A stretch of DNA of 64,000 nucleotides, taken from positions 186,001-250,000 of the forward strand of contig NZ_JAHZPC010000002.1 of assembly GCF_019929185.1 (NCBI RefSeq), written 5' to 3'. The stretch comes from Streptococcus parasanguinis. Its GTDB lineage: Bacteria > Bacillota > Bacilli > Lactobacillales > Streptococcaceae. The notes beneath the pieces are model-generated. The model worked only from the letters and a program-made list of their open reading frames with translations, ran no database searches and was not told the origin of the DNA. The position numbers were made by a program, and so were the translations under genes. This document shows positions 55,504 to 64,000 of this stretch, piece after piece; the first letter of the stretch is position 1; each line of letters opens with the position of its first letter.

Positions 55504-57849
55504 CTATTTTATCTGTTTTGCTCTTTTCTTTTGTTTTTTCCGATGAAAGAGCCAGCCTACTAACTTCTTGAAGAATTGAATCAAGAAGAGAGAAAGAACT
55601 GCCATGACGGCACAAATAAGTAACGTTTGAAGCCTCAAGGGGCTCATGTTAAAGAATTTCCCTAGGATACTGCTTGAAACCAGAAAAGCTAGGATATTTC
55701 CTAGGAGAACCAGTCTCTTGTAGTGATTGAGAGGCTGGGATTCTTGGTAGATGATGGTAAAGCCGACGAAGGCCATCAAGCAGATAGCTGCACTCGAGAG
55801 TTCTTCCGACCTCATGCCAAATGCTGAAGAGAACAGTACCAGACTAAAGATCAGTATAAAATCCGTCAAGGCAGCAGGCAGTGCATTTTTAAAGACCGTT
55901 TCGATAAAGCGTCCTTTGATGCGCTCGCTATTGGGCTCAAGCGCTAGGAAGAATCCTGGAATCCCAATTGTAAAACCACTGATCAAAGACATCTGCGACG
56001 GCATGATGGGATAGGTAAAGGCCAAAAGCGTTACTGAGATAGCCAACAAAATGGAGAAGATATTCTTGATCAAAAAGAGACTAGCTGATCGTTGAATGTT
56101 ATTGACCACCCGCCGACCTTCTGCTACGATAGACGGCATCTTCCCAAAGTCGGAATCCAGTAAGACCACTTGTGCCATCTTTTTGGTCGCATCATTTCCA
56201 GATTCCATCGCAATACTACAATCCGCTGTTTTTAAGGCTAAAATATCGTTGACACCATCTCCGGTCATAGCGACCTTGTGTCCTTTTGCCTGCAAGCCTT
56301 CTACAAGGCTTTTCTTTTGCTCTGGGGTCACCCGACCAAAGACTGTATACTGACTCGCCGCTTGGTGCAAGTCTTCTTCCGTCTGCAAGGTTCTGGCATC
56401 GATCAGATCTTCAGCTCCTTCAATTCCTGCTTTTTGTGCAATAGCTGAGACGGTAGCAGGGTTGTCCCCTGAAATGACCTTAATGGTTACACCTTGTTCT
56501 TTAAAGTAGGCGAAGGTTTCTTTGGCATTTTTTCTCAAAGGATTGGAGAGAATAATCCAGGCTACCAAATCTACAGGAGCCTCTAACGTCTCTCTAAGGT
56601 TTTCTCCCCTATATTTTCCAAAGGCCAAGACCCGATTACCTGCCTGCGTAGCAGAAGCAATCTCCTCTTCAACCTCTGAAAAACCTTCTCTTAAAACAAA
56701 TTCTGGAGCGCCTAATACATAGATCCCCGATTCAAAGGCAATGGCCCCATACTTTTTCTTGGACGTAAAGGGCAGTATTTCAAGAGGCTTCCAAGGACGG
56801 CTGACTGGCATCTTGTTGAATTTTCGGATCGCATCCATGGTATCGTTTTGATCCATACTAGCTTCTACATACTGAGCTAGAGCTTCCAATTCTTGAGCGT
56901 CTTTTGCCGGACGAATCTCTGTCACTTCCATACCAGGCTCTGTAATAGTCCCTGTCTTATCGACACAAAGGACATCCACGCGCGATAAGGTCTCAATCCC
57001 CTTCATGCTATTGAGCAGAACCTTTTCCTTGGCCAATCTGACAGCACCAAGAGCCAGCGCCAAGGTCATCAAGAGGTACAAACCTTCTGGAATCATCCCG
57101 ATCAAGGCTCCGACTGTTGAAGTCACACTGAGCTTAAGGCTGTCACCTAGGCTGATATAGCTCCGAAGAAAAAGGAGGGAACCTAGCGGAATGATAAGGA
57201 GACCAATGATCCCTACGATGCGGTTAACTGCATGAACCATATCAGACTCCTCATGGGACTTGACCTGCTTGGCTTCCAAGCTCAATTGGTTGATGTAGGA
57301 GTCATTCCCCACTTTTTCCAATCGTGCCAGCCCTTGACCAGCAATCACAAAGCTACCTGACATGAGCGCATCTTGCGCTCCTTTTTTGACCTCATCAGCT
57401 TCACCTGTCAATTGAGATTCATCGACTTTTAGCTCGCCCTCCAGCAAGACCCCATCCGCATAGATCTGGTCTCCAGCTTGAAAGCGAACTAGATCGCCCT
57501 CCACCAGCTGATCGATAGGTAGAGCGACTTCTTTGCCTTCGCGAAGAGCGATCGCCTCACTCATGTGTAGAAATTGCATCTGACGTAAGATCCGTCTAGA
57601 GCGGACTTCCTGCACAATTCCAACTAAGGAGTTGACCACCACAATCGGGACAAACAAGAGATTGTTCCAAGATTTCACTGCTACCAGCAAGACCGCCAAG
57701 ACCAGGAAAATCAGATTAAAGTAAGTAAAGACATTGTCTCGAATGATCTGCCCAATACTTTTTTCTGTCTTAATCGTGACCTTATTTTGCTTGCCCTCTT
57801 GGATCTTTTTCGCTACTTCTTCCTGACTGAGTCCTTCTAATCTAACCAT
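55504..57849 (-). CDS. P-type cation-transporting ATPase
   Basis: A 781-residue P-type ATPase: actuator motif LTGEADEV, phosphorylation site DKTGTITEPG near residue 295, hinge MTGDGVNDILALKTADCSIAM, and about ten helices with PEGLYLL in helix 4. The family layout fits E1-E2 ATPases of streptococci whose ion (Ca2+, Mg2+ or Mn2+) cannot be told from sequence here. ATG 57849 has GTGAGG before it; an upstream GTG at 57861 overlaps the VOC stop and is less likely. Confidence 0.9.
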   Translation of the reverse strand: MVRLEGLSQEEVAKKIQEGKQNKVTIKTEKSIGQIIRDNVFTYFNLIFLVLAVLLVAVKSWNNLLFVPIVVVNSLVGIVQEVRSRRILRQMQFLHMSEAIALREGKEVALPIDQLVEGDLVRFQAGDQIYADGVLLEGELKVDESQLTGEADEVKKGAQDALMSGSFVIAGQGLARLEKVGNDSYINQLSLEAKQVKSHEESDMVHAVNRIVGIIGLLIIPLGSLLFLRSYISLGDSLKLSVTSTVGALIGMIPEGLYLLMTLALALGAVRLAKEKVLLNSMKGIETLSRVDVLCVDKTGTITEPGMEVTEIRPAKDAQELEALAQYVEASMDQNDTMDAIRKFNKMPVSRPWKPLEILPFTSKKKYGAIAFESGIYVLGAPEFVLREGFSEVEEEIASATQAGNRVLAFGKYRGENLRETLEAPVDLVAWIILSNPLRKNAKETFAYFKEQGVTIKVISGDNPATVSAIAQKAGIEGAEDLIDARTLQTEEDLHQAASQYTVFGRVTPEQKKSLVEGLQAKGHKVAMTGDGVNDILALKTADCSIAMESGNDATKKMAQVVLLDSDFGKMPSIVAEGRRVVNNIQRSASLFLIKNIFSILLAISVTLLAFTYPIMPSQMSLISGFTIGIPGFFLALEPNSERIKGRFIETVFKNALPAALTDFILIFSLVLFSSAFGMRSEELSSAAICLMAFVGFTIIYQESQPLNHYKRLVLLGNILAFLVSSSILGKFFNMSPLRLQTLLICAVMAVLSLFLIQFFKKLVGWLFHRKKQKKRAKQIK

Positions 57850-57857
57850 TGCTTTCC

Positions 57858-58244
57858 TCACTCATGTATTTCCAAGGGCAATCCTTCTGGATCGAAGAAA
57901 AATGCCATCTTCTTGCCATCAAAATCATCATAGCGAAGGCCTGTATTCTCAATACCTAGCTGATCCAATCTAGCTAGATAGGTCTCTACATCGTCCACTT
58001 TAAAGGCCAGATGACGCAGTCCCGCATGCTCGGGCAAGGGGAGCTTAGGCCGTTCTGGGGCCGTCGGTTTGATAAAGAGTTCTAAAGTCAACTCCCCTTG
58101 GCGGAGATTGATCAAGATATCTCTGCGTTCGGGACGGTCATACTCACTGACAATCGCAAAGCCCAACTGGTCCACATAAAAATGCAACATGGCGTCGCGA
58201 TCCCGTCCAATGATGGCAATATGATGAATCGTGTCTAACTTCAT
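57858..58244 (-). CDS. VOC family protein (glyoxalase/bleomycin-resistance fold)
   Basis: A 128-residue VOC-fold protein: KLDTIHHIAIIGRDRDAMLHFYVDQLGF at the start, GLRHLAFKVDDVE in the middle and FFFDPEGLPLEIHE at the end carry the His, His and Glu metal ligands typical of lactoylglutathione-lyase-like proteins. The substrate is unknown. It lies directly before the P-type ATPase, so both are probably co-transcribed. Confidence 0.88.
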   Translation of the reverse strand: MKLDTIHHIAIIGRDRDAMLHFYVDQLGFAIVSEYDRPERRDILINLRQGELTLELFIKPTAPERPKLPLPEHAGLRHLAFKVDDVETYLARLDQLGIENTGLRYDDFDGKKMAFFFDPEGLPLEIHE

Positions 58245-58272
58245 CTGGTCCTACTTTCTATTTTCTATAAAA

Positions 58273-58306
58273 AGAAAAGGGAGTGGGGCATATGCCCTTT
58301 TTCCCT
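58273..58306 (-). terminator. ftsK terminator
   Basis: On the minus strand an inner GGGCATATGCCC and outer GGGAAAAA/CTCCCTTTTC pairing is followed by Ts. It is imperfect and moderate. Confidence 0.5.
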
Positions 58307-58310
58307 ATCC

Positions 58311-60674
58311 TTATGATTGTTGCAATACTTTTCGAGGCTTGGTCCCTTCAGCTGGTCCAATCACACCCGCTGCTTCCAACTCTTCCATGAGGCGAGTCGC
58401 CCGGTTAAAACCAACCGATAAGCGGCGCTGGATCATTGAAGCACTGGCTTTTTGGGTCTCGATGACGAGCGTTTTGGCCTCTTCAAAGAGAGGATCACCT
58501 TCGTCTAAGCCACCCATGCCTCCGTCAAAGTCCGACTCCGATACTTCGCCTGGATCAAAGGCATCATCATAATCAGCTTCTGCCTGCTCTTTGACAAAGT
58601 TGACAATCTGCTCCACATCGTCATCTGAGATAAAGGATCCTTGTAGACGGATTGGATGATTTTCATCGATCGGTTTAAAGAGCATGTCCCCACGACCGAG
58701 CAATTTCTCTGCGCCATTTTCATCCAAGATGGTCCGTGAGTCGGTTCCAGATGATACCGCAAAAGCGACACGGGAAGGCACATTGGCCTTGATCAAACCT
58801 GAGATAACGTCAACCGATGGCCGTTGAGTCGCAAGGATCATGTGGATCCCCGCCGCACGCGCCTTTTGTCCAAGGCGGATAATGGCATCTTCCACTTCTT
58901 TACTTGCGACCATCATCAAGTCTGCCAGCTCATCGACAATGACCACGATCAATGGAAGGGGCACTTGCTTCATCTCAGACTGGGCATTGTACTCAGCCAC
59001 CTTGGCATTAAAGCCAGCAATATTACGAGCACCCACTTTCGAGAAGAGCTCATAGCGATTTTCCATCTCATCAACGACCTTCTGCAGGGCTCGACTGGCC
59101 TTGCGTGGGTTGGTCACCACTGGGATCAAAAGGTGAGGAATATCATTGTAGACAGAAAGCTCCACCATCTTAGGATCGACCATCATAAACTTGACTTCGT
59201 CCGGACGGGCCTTCATCAAGATACTCGAAATAATCCCATTGACCGCTACTGACTTACCAGATCCAGTAGAACCCGCTACCAAGAGGTGGGGCATCCGAGC
59301 CAAATCAAAGGTTCGTGCCGAGCCATCTACAGCCTTCCCAAGAGGAATCTCAAGGAGTTTAGCTGGGTCTGTTTTGGACTGCTCCCACAATTCACGGAAG
59401 GAAACAGTCGCAATCTCTGAGTTGGGCACTTCAATCCCGACCAGAGACTTCCCTGGAATCGGTGCTTCAATCCGCACATCCTTGGCTGCTAGTGCCAAGG
59501 CCAAATCATCTGCTAGATTGGAGATGCGGTTGACCCGCACACCGACAGCTGGCTTGACCTCATACTTAGTGACAGAAGGACCGATTTCTGCCCGCTCCAC
59601 TGTCGCCTTGATATTGAAGCTTGCAAAGGTCTCTTCCAAAATGCGGATATTCTGACGAACGATATTTTTCTCTTTGGATTGATTTTTCGGCTTGTCAGGT
59701 GCGAAGAGATCAATGGTTGGAAGTTTGTACTGGAGGAGTTCCTTAGGTGTGAAATCCACTTGAACTTCTTCCCCATCGTCCTCGAATTCTTCGGCTTCCG
59801 GAAGCTCTTCGTATGCTTCAGGCTCTTCAGGCCATTCTTCATCTGGCAGGTAGATCTCTGGTGTTGCTGGTGCGAAAATTTCGGCTTCTGGGAAGGTCTC
59901 TGTGAACGGCTCTTCCGCCGCCAGCACCTCTCCCGTTTCAGGGTCTACAGGATGCCCTTCCATTGAAAGGGGAGTTGTAAGAACTGCACTTGCTTCTTCT
60001 TGCTCTCGTTCAGCTGCAGCAGCTTCCTCGGCAGCTCTCGCTTCTTTTTCAAGGAATTTCTGCTCGCGACGTTCTTTGCGTTTTTCCATAGAAGCGTGGA
60101 AGGCTTCCGATCCCTTTTCAAACAAATCATAGATGGAGTAGGGACTCATCAAGAGAATCCCCAATCCAATAAAGAGAAGGCCAATAAAATAAGAGCCAAT
60201 ATTTGAAAAGAGGAAGGAAATCGGAGCATAAAGAAGGGCACCGATCATACCACCACCGGCAAAACTCTCCACTCGCAGATGAATCAAGTCTGCCATGATT
60301 CTTGAAAAGGTGACCTTGATTCCATTATTGTCTAAATGAAGGGAGGATACAAAGAAGGCCTGAAACATCAAGAGAACCCCAGCAAAGAAGCTTAGGAATC
60401 CTGAAATAACCCCTTCGTGTTTGTCCAGCCATTTAAAGGCATAGAGGTAGAAAAAGGTCGCTAAAATAGCCAAGTAAGCCAAACTCCCAACAAAGAGTCG
60501 GATTAAGTTGTAGGCCAAGACCCCTACTGCCCCCAATTTCAAGGCTGCAAAGACTAAAACCAGACTAATGAGAATGGTCGCAATCATGCGATGAATCGCT
60601 TTTTTTCTTTCTAATTCTGCTTTGGACAGTCGTCTCGTCGACCGTGTTTTTTTTGATTGATTATTGTTTGCCAT
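58311..60674 (-). CDS. ftsK: DNA translocase FtsK (SpoIIIE family)
   Basis: Pumps DNA at the division septum during chromosome segregation. The 787-residue form from ATG 60674 has four or more N-terminal helices (about 30-175), an Ala/Glu/Pro-rich linker (about 200-340), the motor with Walker [14 protein letters not shown], and the C-terminal gamma winged helix with [21 protein letters not shown] 28-residue upstream extension is possible but unsupported by a ribosome binding site. Confidence 0.95.
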   Translation of the reverse strand: MANNNQSKKTRSTRRLSKAELERKKAIHRMIATILISLVLVFAALKLGAVGVLAYNLIRLFVGSLAYLAILATFFYLYAFKWLDKHEGVISGFLSFFAGVLLMFQAFFVSSLHLDNNGIKVTFSRIMADLIHLRVESFAGGGMIGALLYAPISFLFSNIGSYFIGLLFIGLGILLMSPYSIYDLFEKGSEAFHASMEKRKERREQKFLEKEARAAEEAAAAEREQEEASAVLTTPLSMEGHPVDPETGEVLAAEEPFTETFPEAEIFAPATPEIYLPDEEWPEEPEAYEELPEAEEFEDDGEEVQVDFTPKELLQYKLPTIDLFAPDKPKNQSKEKNIVRQNIRILEETFASFNIKATVERAEIGPSVTKYEVKPAVGVRVNRISNLADDLALALAAKDVRIEAPIPGKSLVGIEVPNSEIATVSFRELWEQSKTDPAKLLEIPLGKAVDGSARTFDLARMPHLLVAGSTGSGKSVAVNGIISSILMKARPDEVKFMMVDPKMVELSVYNDIPHLLIPVVTNPRKASRALQKVVDEMENRYELFSKVGARNIAGFNAKVAEYNAQSEMKQVPLPLIVVIVDELADLMMVASKEVEDAIIRLGQKARAAGIHMILATQRPSVDVISGLIKANVPSRVAFAVSSGTDSRTILDENGAEKLLGRGDMLFKPIDENHPIRLQGSFISDDDVEQIVNFVKEQAEADYDDAFDPGEVSESDFDGGMGGLDEGDPLFEEAKTLVIETQKASASMIQRRLSVGFNRATRLMEELEAAGVIGPAEGTKPRKVLQQS

Positions 60675-60746
60675 AACCTTTATTATATCACATTTCCAAG
60701 CTAGTTCTCTAGTAAAATCTCTTCCACAAATTTGTAGCAGAAAGCA

Positions 60747-60777
60747 GAAAAACAGCACCGAGTGGGCACTGTTCTTT
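60747..60777 (-). terminator. Terminator after the 167-residue membrane protein gene
   Basis: On the minus strand AACAGTGCC/GGTGCTGTT (two wobble pairs) is followed by TTTC. It lies between the 60827 gene and ftsK. Confidence 0.7.
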
Positions 60778-60826
60778 AGAGCTGTTTAGAACGATATTCA
60801 ATGATGTTCAAATTCCAAAATGGTTC

Positions 60827-61330
60827 TTACTCAGATTTTTTATCCTCCGGTGTGATGGTATCTAGAACTTGGTCGACTTTTTGCTCTCTTTCCAAGTCAT
60901 GATCCGTTTGAATCATATCAATTTGATCTTGTAAATTTGTCTGCTGGACTTGTGGTTTGAATGACGAAGCAAATCCTACTCCAATTACCAATAAACTCGC
61001 TCCAAGGACGCAAAGTCTCTTGACATGCCAAGCCATCGGCAAGGGAATTTTCGCTCGAATACCTGATTTCTTGACCCAATCCGGATGATCTCGCATGACA
61101 CGATTAGCTGCCATCAGAGGCATCAGGTAGCCAAAGAGCGCAATGACCGTTGTCAAACCAATAACCCGAAAACGATTCTGATTAGATGGAGAAACATGGT
61201 TCACTTCCATCAGGACCATGCCCGTAATCACCAAAATAATGACCAGTAATAAGCCCAAAGATCCCCATAGACCTTCCCTACGGTAGCATTTCAATTCATC
61301 AAATGACATCTCGTTAAAATTCTTATTCAT
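60827..61330 (-). CDS. Membrane protein of unknown function
   Basis: A 167-residue protein with three membrane helices (about 22-42, 56-75 and 108-125) and a charged C-terminal tail of about 40 residues. No family recognised. It follows the 61394 gene on the same strand after 63 bases and may share its transcript. Confidence 0.7.
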   Translation of the reverse strand: MNKNFNEMSFDELKCYRREGLWGSLGLLLVIILVITGMVLMEVNHVSPSNQNRFRVIGLTTVIALFGYLMPLMAANRVMRDHPDWVKKSGIRAKIPLPMAWHVKRLCVLGASLLVIGVGFASSFKPQVQQTNLQDQIDMIQTDHDLEREQKVDQVLDTITPEDKKSE

Positions 61331-61393
61331 TCTCCAATAACTCCTTGTGTTTTTTCAGGCTCTTTCAATTAATCTCTATTTTGATCGGAGGAT

Positions 61394-62158
61394 TTACAGA
61401 TGCCTGCCTTCATCCTTCAAGTATTGCTTAGCCTTTCGAACGATATAGAGTGACTCATCTTCTGAGATTAACTTGTGAAAGAGATCATTGGCTCTGTGCT
61501 GATCACCTTTAAGAGTAGCATTCAAGGCTTGGTAGTAGATAATTTCCAACTGCTGGTACTTGAAATCATTGCTTAAATCTTCGAAATAGTCATTGCTTTG
61601 GTGTGCAATGGTTAAATCATAAAGAGCGAGACAGACTTTTTTTGTTTTCTCAGCTAGTGTAGGGTCTGTGATAGTCAATTCATTCAACCGATCCTCCAGC
61701 TCTTCCCTAGACAAATCAGTATCTGTCAGCACGATCGAGCGAATAAGATAACTCTCAAAAAAATTCTTATATTTCTGCGAATAATCCGTCTGACTAAGTG
61801 CTTCCCTAGATTCTTTTATGACAGTATCAAAATCTCCCATCATAAAAGAATAGGCAACCGATGTCAGCTTAATATCTATCTGTGAAATAGCTTTTTTCAC
61901 ATTCTTGTTCAACTGAAGGTATTGCTGCCAAAAAGCTAAATCTAAGTCTACATGGAGCAAGGTGTTGCACTTGTTGGTGTAGCTTTTCTTGAGCAATTGG
62001 ATGAATAAAATCAAGCATGCAATAACCAATAAAACGCCAGCAGTCTGAAGAAGATTATCCCTGACCACTAATCCAATGCAAAAGATCAGAAGCATTGCTA
62101 ACAAGCCTGCAGATCTAATATAGAGTCTATAGTTTTTGCGTAGAGTTTTATAATCCAA
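61394..62158 (-). CDS. Membrane-anchored helical (TPR-like) protein of unknown function
   Basis: A 254-residue protein. Two N-terminal helices (about 15-30 and 35-55) anchor a long helical cytoplasmic domain whose pattern resembles tetratricopeptide-type repeats, for example FDTVIKESREALSQTDY and YYQALNATLKGDQHRANDLF. No enzyme motif is seen. It is divergent from slrA. Confidence 0.7.
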   Translation of the reverse strand: MDYKTLRKNYRLYIRSAGLLAMLLIFCIGLVVRDNLLQTAGVLLVIACLILFIQLLKKSYTNKCNTLLHVDLDLAFWQQYLQLNKNVKKAISQIDIKLTSVAYSFMMGDFDTVIKESREALSQTDYSQKYKNFFESYLIRSIVLTDTDLSREELEDRLNELTITDPTLAEKTKKVCLALYDLTIAHQSNDYFEDLSNDFKYQQLEIIYYQALNATLKGDQHRANDLFHKLISEDESLYIVRKAKQYLKDEGRHL

Positions 62159-62397
62159 TTTGTAGCCTCCTATTCATGATACGGTTTTTGAGGGAATTCG
62201 TTCATTTTCAAACAAATTAACATATCTCCCATCATACCGAATTTTCCATCTATACGCAACTTCCTTCTTAATTAGTGATTTATCAAATGTTATCGGTCTT
62301 GAAACAACCTCAGAAAATAGAGAATCCCGTCCAGATTTGAAAGTATCGCAAAATTAAGGTACAATAGAGAAAGACAACTATGTTGGAAAGGAAGAAT

Positions 62398-63243
62398 ATG
62401 AAAAAATTAATCGCACTACTATTATTTTCCGGCTTGGCTTTGACAGCTTGTTCGTCCAATAAGACAGACGCTAGCTCTTCAAGTGCAAGCAAAGAAAAGA
62501 CAGAGCAAACAGCAACTTCTAGCTCTAGTGAAAAAGATCAAAAGAAAATTGAAGAAGAACAAAAGAAATTAGAACAACTGCGCAAAGATTTTAACGATGC
62601 CATGACCAATGAAAATGCCGTCTTCCCACAACTCTCAACTGATGTGGCTGAAGACGAAGCAGAGGTTAAAATCACAACAACTGAAGGCGATATCACTGTG
62701 AAGCTCTTCCCTAAATATGCGCCCCTTGCAGTTGAAAACTTCTTGACCCATGCAAAAGAAGGCTACTACAATGGCTTACTTTTCCACCGTGTCATTAACA
62801 ACTTTATGATCCAAACTGGAGATCCTAAGGGAGATGGTACTGGTGGCGAATCCATCTGGAAGGGCAAAGACAAATCCAAAGATTCAGGTACTGGTTTTGA
62901 GAATGAGTATTCTCCATACCTTTACAACCTTCGTGGAGCCCTTGCCATGGCCAATTCTGGTCCAAATACCAATGGCAGTCAATTCTATATCAACCAAAAT
63001 AAGGATGATATTTCAAGTAAACTCCCAACTGATCGCTTCCCAGCTAAGATCATCGATGCTTATAAAAATGGTGGAAATCCAACCCTCGATGGTGGTAACT
63101 ACACTGTCTTTGGCCAAGTGATCGATGGCATGGATGTGGTGGATAAAATCGCCTCTGCCGAAACTGATGATAAGGACAAACCAAAAACAGACATCAAGAT
63201 TGAAAAAATCGAGATCTTAAAAGACTACAATTTCAAGAAATAA
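62398..63243 (+). CDS. slrA: Peptidyl-prolyl isomerase lipoprotein SlrA (cyclophilin type)
   Basis: A surface cyclophilin that helps fold exported proteins and, in pneumococcus, adhesion. The signal peptide MKKLIALLLFSGLALTAC ends in a lipobox with Cys18. A Ser/Lys/Glu linker follows, then a cyclophilin domain with FHRVINNFMIQTGDPKGDGTGGE and ALAMANSGPNTNGSQFYI. Total 281 residues. Start 62398 has GGAAAGGAAG upstream; six earlier residues are unsupported. Confidence 0.93.
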   Translation: MKKLIALLLFSGLALTACSSNKTDASSSSASKEKTEQTATSSSSEKDQKKIEEEQKKLEQLRKDFNDAMTNENAVFPQLSTDVAEDEAEVKITTTEGDITVKLFPKYAPLAVENFLTHAKEGYYNGLLFHRVINNFMIQTGDPKGDGTGGESIWKGKDKSKDSGTGFENEYSPYLYNLRGALAMANSGPNTNGSQFYINQNKDDISSKLPTDRFPAKIIDAYKNGGNPTLDGGNYTVFGQVIDGMDVVDKIASAETDDKDKPKTDIKIEKIEILKDYNFKK

Positions 63244-63245
63244 TG

Positions 63246-63272
63246 AAAAGAGAACCGAGAGGTTCTCTTTTT
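63246..63272 (+). terminator. slrA terminator (twin of 63536-63562)
   Basis: AAAAGAGAACC-GAGA-GGTTCTCTTTTT. The same stem recurs after the B element with a different loop. Confidence 0.9.
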
Positions 63273-63361
63273 AAGATATTGATAAACATTTTACATAAAA
63301 TTAGCTAATAGATTCATTGGTAAAAAAATGAATTCTAATTATTTAAGTCATTCATCTACTG

Positions 63362-63521
63362 AAACTTTCCACCGTGAGAAAAGTGCCTGAAACAGATTTG
63401 TTTCAGGCACACGGAATTATTGAGACCTTAGGCTCAATAATTAGTCATGGAACTTCCTGGATTGCTGAAATCATCCACTGGATAATTTCACCTAACCTCC
63501 GTACTCACCTAAGGAAAGTTT
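63362..63521 (+). repeat. B element, copy 4
   Basis: Closing stem AAACTTTCC (63362-63370) with GGAAAGTTT (63513-63521), then GTGAG with CTCAC (63504-63508). Arm 2 is GTGCCTGAAACA/TGTTTCAGGCAC (63383-63410), arm 3 AATTATTGAG/CTCAATAATT (63415-63442). Arm 4 is replaced by an unrelated longer hairpin with TGAAAT/ATTTCA and ATCC/GGAT (about 63464-63490). It lies between convergent slrA and the ABC-F gene. Confidence 0.85.
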
Positions 63522-63535
63522 CTAAAAAGAATCTG

Positions 63536-63562
63536 AAAAGAGAACCATGCGGTTCTCTTTTT
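63536..63562. terminator. Hairpin after B copy 4, next to the ABC-F stop
   Basis: AAAAGAGAACC-ATGC-GGTTCTCTTTTT, symmetric with A- and T-runs. It can end both the ABC-F gene and plus-strand transcripts crossing the B element. Confidence 0.85.
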
Positions 63563-63566
63563 GTCT

Positions 63567-64000
63567 TTACGTCAATTCATTAAAGTTCCAGATTTGGTCC
63601 ATCCAGCCTTCATAGAAGTCTGGTTCGTGGCAAACCATGAGAATCGATCCTTTGTACTCTTTCAGAGCCCGTTTCAATTCTTCTTTGGCATCTACATCCA
63701 AGTGGTTGGTTGGCTCGTCTAGTACCAAGACATTGTTTTCACGATTCATCAAGAGACAGAAGCGTACCTTGGCTTGCTCTCCACCGGATAACACCTGGAT
63801 TTGGCTCTCGATATGTTTGGTGGTCAAGCCACAGCGGGCAAGGGCGGCACGGACTTCCGCTTGGTTGAGAGCTGGAAAGGCATTCCAGACTGCTTCAAGC
63901 GGTGTCTGGCGATTGCCACCTTCGACCTCTTGCTCGAAGTAGCCAAGTTCTAGGTAATCTCCCCGCTCTACTTCTCCAGCAATCGGTGGGATGATTCCTA
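63567..64000 (-). CDS. ABC-F family ATPase, C-terminal part only
   Basis: The gene runs off the right edge. The visible 144 residues cover part of the second ATPase domain: a linker with DYLELGYFEQEVEGG, signature LSGGEQAKVRFCLL and Walker B VLVLDEPTNHLD. ABC-F proteins act on ribosomes, not in transport. The subclass cannot be assigned from this fragment. It is convergent with slrA. Confidence 0.85.
   Translation of the reverse strand, partial: GIIPPIAGEVERGDYLELGYFEQEVEGGNRQTPLEAVWNAFPALNQAEVRAALARCGLTTKHIESQIQVLSGGEQAKVRFCLLMNRENNVLVLDEPTNHLDVDAKEELKRALKEYKGSILMVCHEPDFYEGWMDQIWNFNELT

Noticed and set aside
1-64000. CRISPR array, prophage, rRNA operon or replication origin
   Set aside because: No regularly spaced short repeats with unique spacers, no phage structural or lysis genes, no rRNA and no DnaA-box cluster were seen.

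Overview
The window is a stretch of a low-GC Gram-positive chromosome that reads as an oral Streptococcus, probably of the mitis/sanguinis group. The evidence is vicRKX, rnc-smc-HAD-HAD-ftsY, a cpoA-type glycolipid glycosyltransferase pair, slrA rotamase, a pmrA-type efflux gene beside coaE-mutM-era, and a frr-cvfB-yozE-phoH order, all with strong AGGAG-type ribosome binding sites. Species cannot be fixed from the sequence alone.

Layout. 1-2527: end of a permease, its TIGR03943 partner, and zwf. 2619-10108 (minus): rnc-smc-two Cof-type HAD phosphatases-ftsY. 10109-12289: an accessory insert (a basic membrane protein of unknown function, a DUF454 protein, a lipoprotein, a possible IS3 scrap) separating rnc from vicX. 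12290-15153 (minus): vicRKX cell-wall two-component system. 15154-17297: a composite repeat, a leftover thrS 3' end and a DUF389 membrane protein. 17298-24307: thrS with a T-box leader, two lipid glycosyltransferases, and divergent ccpA/pepQ. 24364-31956: a second A-type repeat, an Rrf2 regulator, a phosphoesterase, a MacB/FtsX-like ABC system, mntH and a TetR-type regulator. 32181-41152: a B repeat, then a mostly minus-strand housekeeping block (tehB-like, smpB, rnr, secG, rpmG, pmrA-like, coaE, mutM, era, dgkA, ybeY). 41250-45177: a heterodimeric ABC exporter behind a 23-codon leader peptide and two tandem terminators, then tRNA-Thr. 45228-52868: a GNAT gene, ald, a B repeat, phoH-yozE-cvfB, frr-pyrH, rplKA and DUF3397. 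52963-55481: an AT-rich island with an ABC exporter divergent from an Rgg-like regulator. 55504-64000: P-type ATPase with a VOC protein, ftsK, two membrane proteins of unknown function, slrA, a B repeat and the 3' part of an ABC-F gene.

Most of the coding content is ordinary core genome. The unusual content is regulatory and non-coding. Four dispersed 'B' elements (15395, 32181, 47234, 63362) have the same orientation and fold into a closing stem around hairpin arms with compensatory base changes. Two of them sit between duplicated copies of the local terminator hairpin, and one carries an unrelated 'A' repeat in place of an arm. Other points of interest are the leader-peptide attenuator of the ABC exporter, an intrinsic terminator in the ald leader, a diverged thrS 3' remnant, a pmrA-like gene without an in-frame start for its first membrane helix, and 20-bp-spaced direct repeats between the Rgg-like and ABC genes. 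Arms, promoters and terminators were matched by eye; no folding, alignment or database search was run.
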